From positions 1 to 24,634 of the IMG/VR virus record IMGVR_UViG_3300007960_000178: a DNA stretch of 24,634 nucleotides; one strand, 5' to 3'. This stretch comes from a virus. The notes under the pieces were generated by a model, which did not search any database, had not been told where the DNA came from, and worked only from the letters and a program-made list of their open reading frames with translations. Shown here piece after piece: positions 22,661 through 24,634 of this stretch; within the stretch, counting starts at the first letter, position 1; the number at the start of each line of letters is the position of its first letter. Made by a program: the position numbers and the translations under genes.

Positions 22661-24634
22661 ATGACTAATTCAACTGTTACATTAAACGCAGCAAACGAAG
22701 CGCTATTGACTGAGTTTGCACAGATTCAGCAACGTGTTGACGCGAACCAAGCTTGTGCAACATTGGAGCAAGAATGCGAGTATTTATACGCTCGCGGACA
22801 AGAGCGTCTTTGGCTTCAGGATATGGCAGGTCAACTAACAGGGCCATTTATTGGTCGTATTGAGGACGTTGTTCCAGAGTGTAACATTTGGGTTTACCCA
22901 GAAGGCACGACAAAGCGCCAACAAAGTTTGAACGCATCATTGAAAATGGTGGCTTTGCACAGCTTGTTAATGTCAGGATTCACAGAGCCAAAGACAATCA
23001 GTACAGCTTTGCAGGGTTGGATTGCAGACGATTCAATCAGCATTGAATTAGACACGGACGCAGTAGCGCTTGACCTAGTAACGGCAATGATTAAAGCCGA
23101 GCTGCTAAATAGCGAAACTGGTAGAGCATTGACGGAAGACGGTGCGTTCTACGAAGCATACGGCGCTACGCCATACGTGCAAGATTTACGCGTAAAGACT
23201 ATGCGTAATTTGTGGGAACGCGCGCAGCCAAGAATGCAGCCAATGCGCCACAAAATTACTTGGGTAGCAGACGGGAAAGGCAATGCTATTTGTGAGATTA
23301 AGAACCTTAAACTTGTAAAAGGCAAATCAAAGGTTTCTGAGGATTTCATCAAAGCCGCTAACTTTGCTAGTCACACAGGTTATGTTATCAATTCAACTAT
23401 TCGCGCTGAATTGTCACTGTGGTTAGAAGCAGCAGAAATGCCAGAGTTACCAGAAGACGAGAAGGAAGCGCTACGAGTAGTAAATGCTCATGAAGACAAA
23501 GTACGCATTGTAGAAGAACTTATGATGTTACCAATCCATGAAACAATGTATTTTCCGCACACAGCAGACTGGCGCGGCCGTTTATATGCTCGCGGTGGTC
23601 TAACACACTTCCAAAGCATCAAGGCATGTAAAGCGATTTTTGACTTTGCTAAACCTGCCAAGATTACTGACCCGAAGGGACTGTATCTACACGTTGCAAA
23701 CGCTCACGGCATGGACAAGGTTTCTATTACTAACCGAATCCAGTGGGTTCGCGAGAACATCAACGAGATTGTACTAGGTGGCCTAGCCAATGACATATAC
23801 GCCAAACGTGCGGCACTTGCACTCGCTGAATACTTGGCGACAGGTGAAACGGGTGTAATTTGTCACATTGATGGAACGTGCAACGGAACACAATGGACGT
23901 CGGCTATTTACCGTGACGAGAAGACAGCCAAGCTAGTTAACGTACGTAAAAGCTCACACGATTCGTTGCCGTTTGATTTATACGGTGTAATCGCTGAACG
24001 TGCTTTGAAACTTTCGACTGGCTTAGAGCGTGACGCCCTTGAAAATTTCGGTCGCGACCTAACAAAAGCGCCAATAATGGTGCTTGGTTACGGTGCAAGC
24101 GAACAAACTATACTTACTCGCATAACTGAGTTTCTGGCAGAACGTGGACACAAGGCATCGCCTAAGAAGTTACAAAAGGCTATTATGACGGCTATCAAGT
24201 TAGAAGCGCCAGCGCTAACAAAACTAACTGATAACCTGAAACGCGTACTTAAACAAGCGCCAACACATTCCGCAACGTGGAATGCTTTCGACTTGACGGT
24301 TATCACTGAATGCTTCAACACTGAATGCTTCAACCTGTACGGCACAAAGTATACAGCGAAACTTTCTGGCAAAGCTATGGAAGACACGGACGCTTTAGCC
24401 CGTGGTATTAGCCCGAACTATGTACACTCTTTAGACAGTGCGCACGTCCGTGAAATTCTACGCTTAGCAGGTAACAACGGTGTTTACTTGTCATGTATTC
24501 ATGATTCAATTGGCAGCCCAGCGAACAAGGTATTGGAGATTAACGAAGCAATTCGCACTACCTTCCATACACTTAACCAAACTGATTTGGTGGAGAATAT
24601 CTACAACGCGCTTGGTGCAAGCTACACTGACCAA
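22661..24634 (+). CDS. Single-subunit DNA-dependent RNA polymerase, T7 gp1-like (3' end beyond window)
   Basis: GTGAGG at 22648-22653 serves the ATG at 22661; 658 codons are visible without a stop. Core motifs are intact: DWRGRLYARGG (W304), motif A HIDGTCNGTQ (D404, equivalent to T7 D537), motif B FGRDLTKAPIMVLGYGASE (K469, equivalent to K631, with the R and Y also kept), SPNYVHSLDSAHV and motif C CIHDSIGS (D615, equivalent to D812). Spacing is short: W304 is W422 in T7, A to B is 65 against 94 residues, and B to C is 146 against 181. This is a compact polymerase with a reduced N-terminal domain. It transcribes the middle and late genes from phage promoters. A 15-bp tandem duplication at 24304-24333 repeats TECFN. 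Codon use (GCG, CGC, TTG) differs from the late genes. Confidence 0.95.
   Translation, partial: MTNSTVTLNAANEALLTEFAQIQQRVDANQACATLEQECEYLYARGQERLWLQDMAGQLTGPFIGRIEDVVPECNIWVYPEGTTKRQQSLNASLKMVALHSLLMSGFTEPKTISTALQGWIADDSISIELDTDAVALDLVTAMIKAELLNSETGRALTEDGAFYEAYGATPYVQDLRVKTMRNLWERAQPRMQPMRHKITWVADGKGNAICEIKNLKLVKGKSKVSEDFIKAANFASHTGYVINSTIRAELSLWLEAAEMPELPEDEKEALRVVNAHEDKVRIVEELMMLPIHETMYFPHTADWRGRLYARGGLTHFQSIKACKAIFDFAKPAKITDPKGLYLHVANAHGMDKVSITNRIQWVRENINEIVLGGLANDIYAKRAALALAEYLATGETGVICHIDGTCNGTQWTSAIYRDEKTAKLVNVRKSSHDSLPFDLYGVIAERALKLSTGLERDALENFGRDLTKAPIMVLGYGASEQTILTRITEFLAERGHKASPKKLQKAIMTAIKLEAPALTKLTDNLKRVLKQAPTHSATWNAFDLTVITECFNTECFNLYGTKYTAKLSGKAMEDTDALARGISPNYVHSLDSAHVREILRLAGNNGVYLSCIHDSIGSPANKVLEINEAIRTTFHTLNQTDLVENIYNALGASYTDQ

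Overview
The window is a stretch of a T7-like podophage genome (Autographivirus type: single-subunit RNA polymerase plus T7-order virion genes). All convincing genes lie on the + strand. The host cannot be read from the sequence; the AT-leaning composition and small genes would fit a marine gammaproteobacterial host such as Vibrio, but that is only an inference. The window runs through the point where the right (late) end of one genome meets the left (early) end of the next. It is therefore either a circularised assembly or a concatemer junction, and the physical ends should lie in the gene-free region around 20520-21741.

Layout. 2-904: 3' part of the major capsid gene, followed by a hairpin where T7 has its T-phi terminator. 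994-4483: tail tube proteins A and B (gp11-, gp12-like) and internal virion protein gp14-like. 4483-10542: the large ejection proteins gp15-like and gp16-like. 10542-14996: two tail-fibre/tailspike genes of different codon style. 15000-15206: regulatory gap with hairpins and a DnaA-box 9-mer. 15207-18776: two small virion-type proteins, a class-II-type holin, two tiny membrane-type proteins, and small and large terminase. 18777-20519: four genes of unknown function, the first with beta-repeats and capsid-like codon use. 20520-21741: terminal region without convincing genes, carrying helically phased short-repeat arrays like T7 SRL/SRR, a 21-bp tandem repeat and several hairpins. 21742-22644: early region with a 17-codon leader, two 54-residue single-TM proteins and, between them, about 510 nt without any ORF but rich in stem-loops, a candidate large structured RNA. 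22661-24634: RNA polymerase, cut by the window end.

The most notable points are these. (1) The gp16-like ejection protein has a staphylococcal-nuclease-like domain at its N-terminus, where T7 gp16 carries its lytic transglycosylase. (2) The early leader region may encode an ornate RNA. (3) Two short-repeat arrays are spaced in near-multiples of one DNA helical turn. (4) The RNA polymerase is compact and carries a perfect 15-bp tandem duplication where the promoter specificity loop should be.

Working model: the polymerase transcribes the late module; gp10/11/12 and the spikes build capsid, tail and receptor-binding apparatus; gp14/15/16 form the ejected trans-envelope channel; holin and small membrane proteins act in lysis; TerS/TerL cut the concatemer within the phased-repeat region. 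No endolysin, Rz/Rz1 pair, tRNA, CRISPR array, transposon or integrase was seen here.
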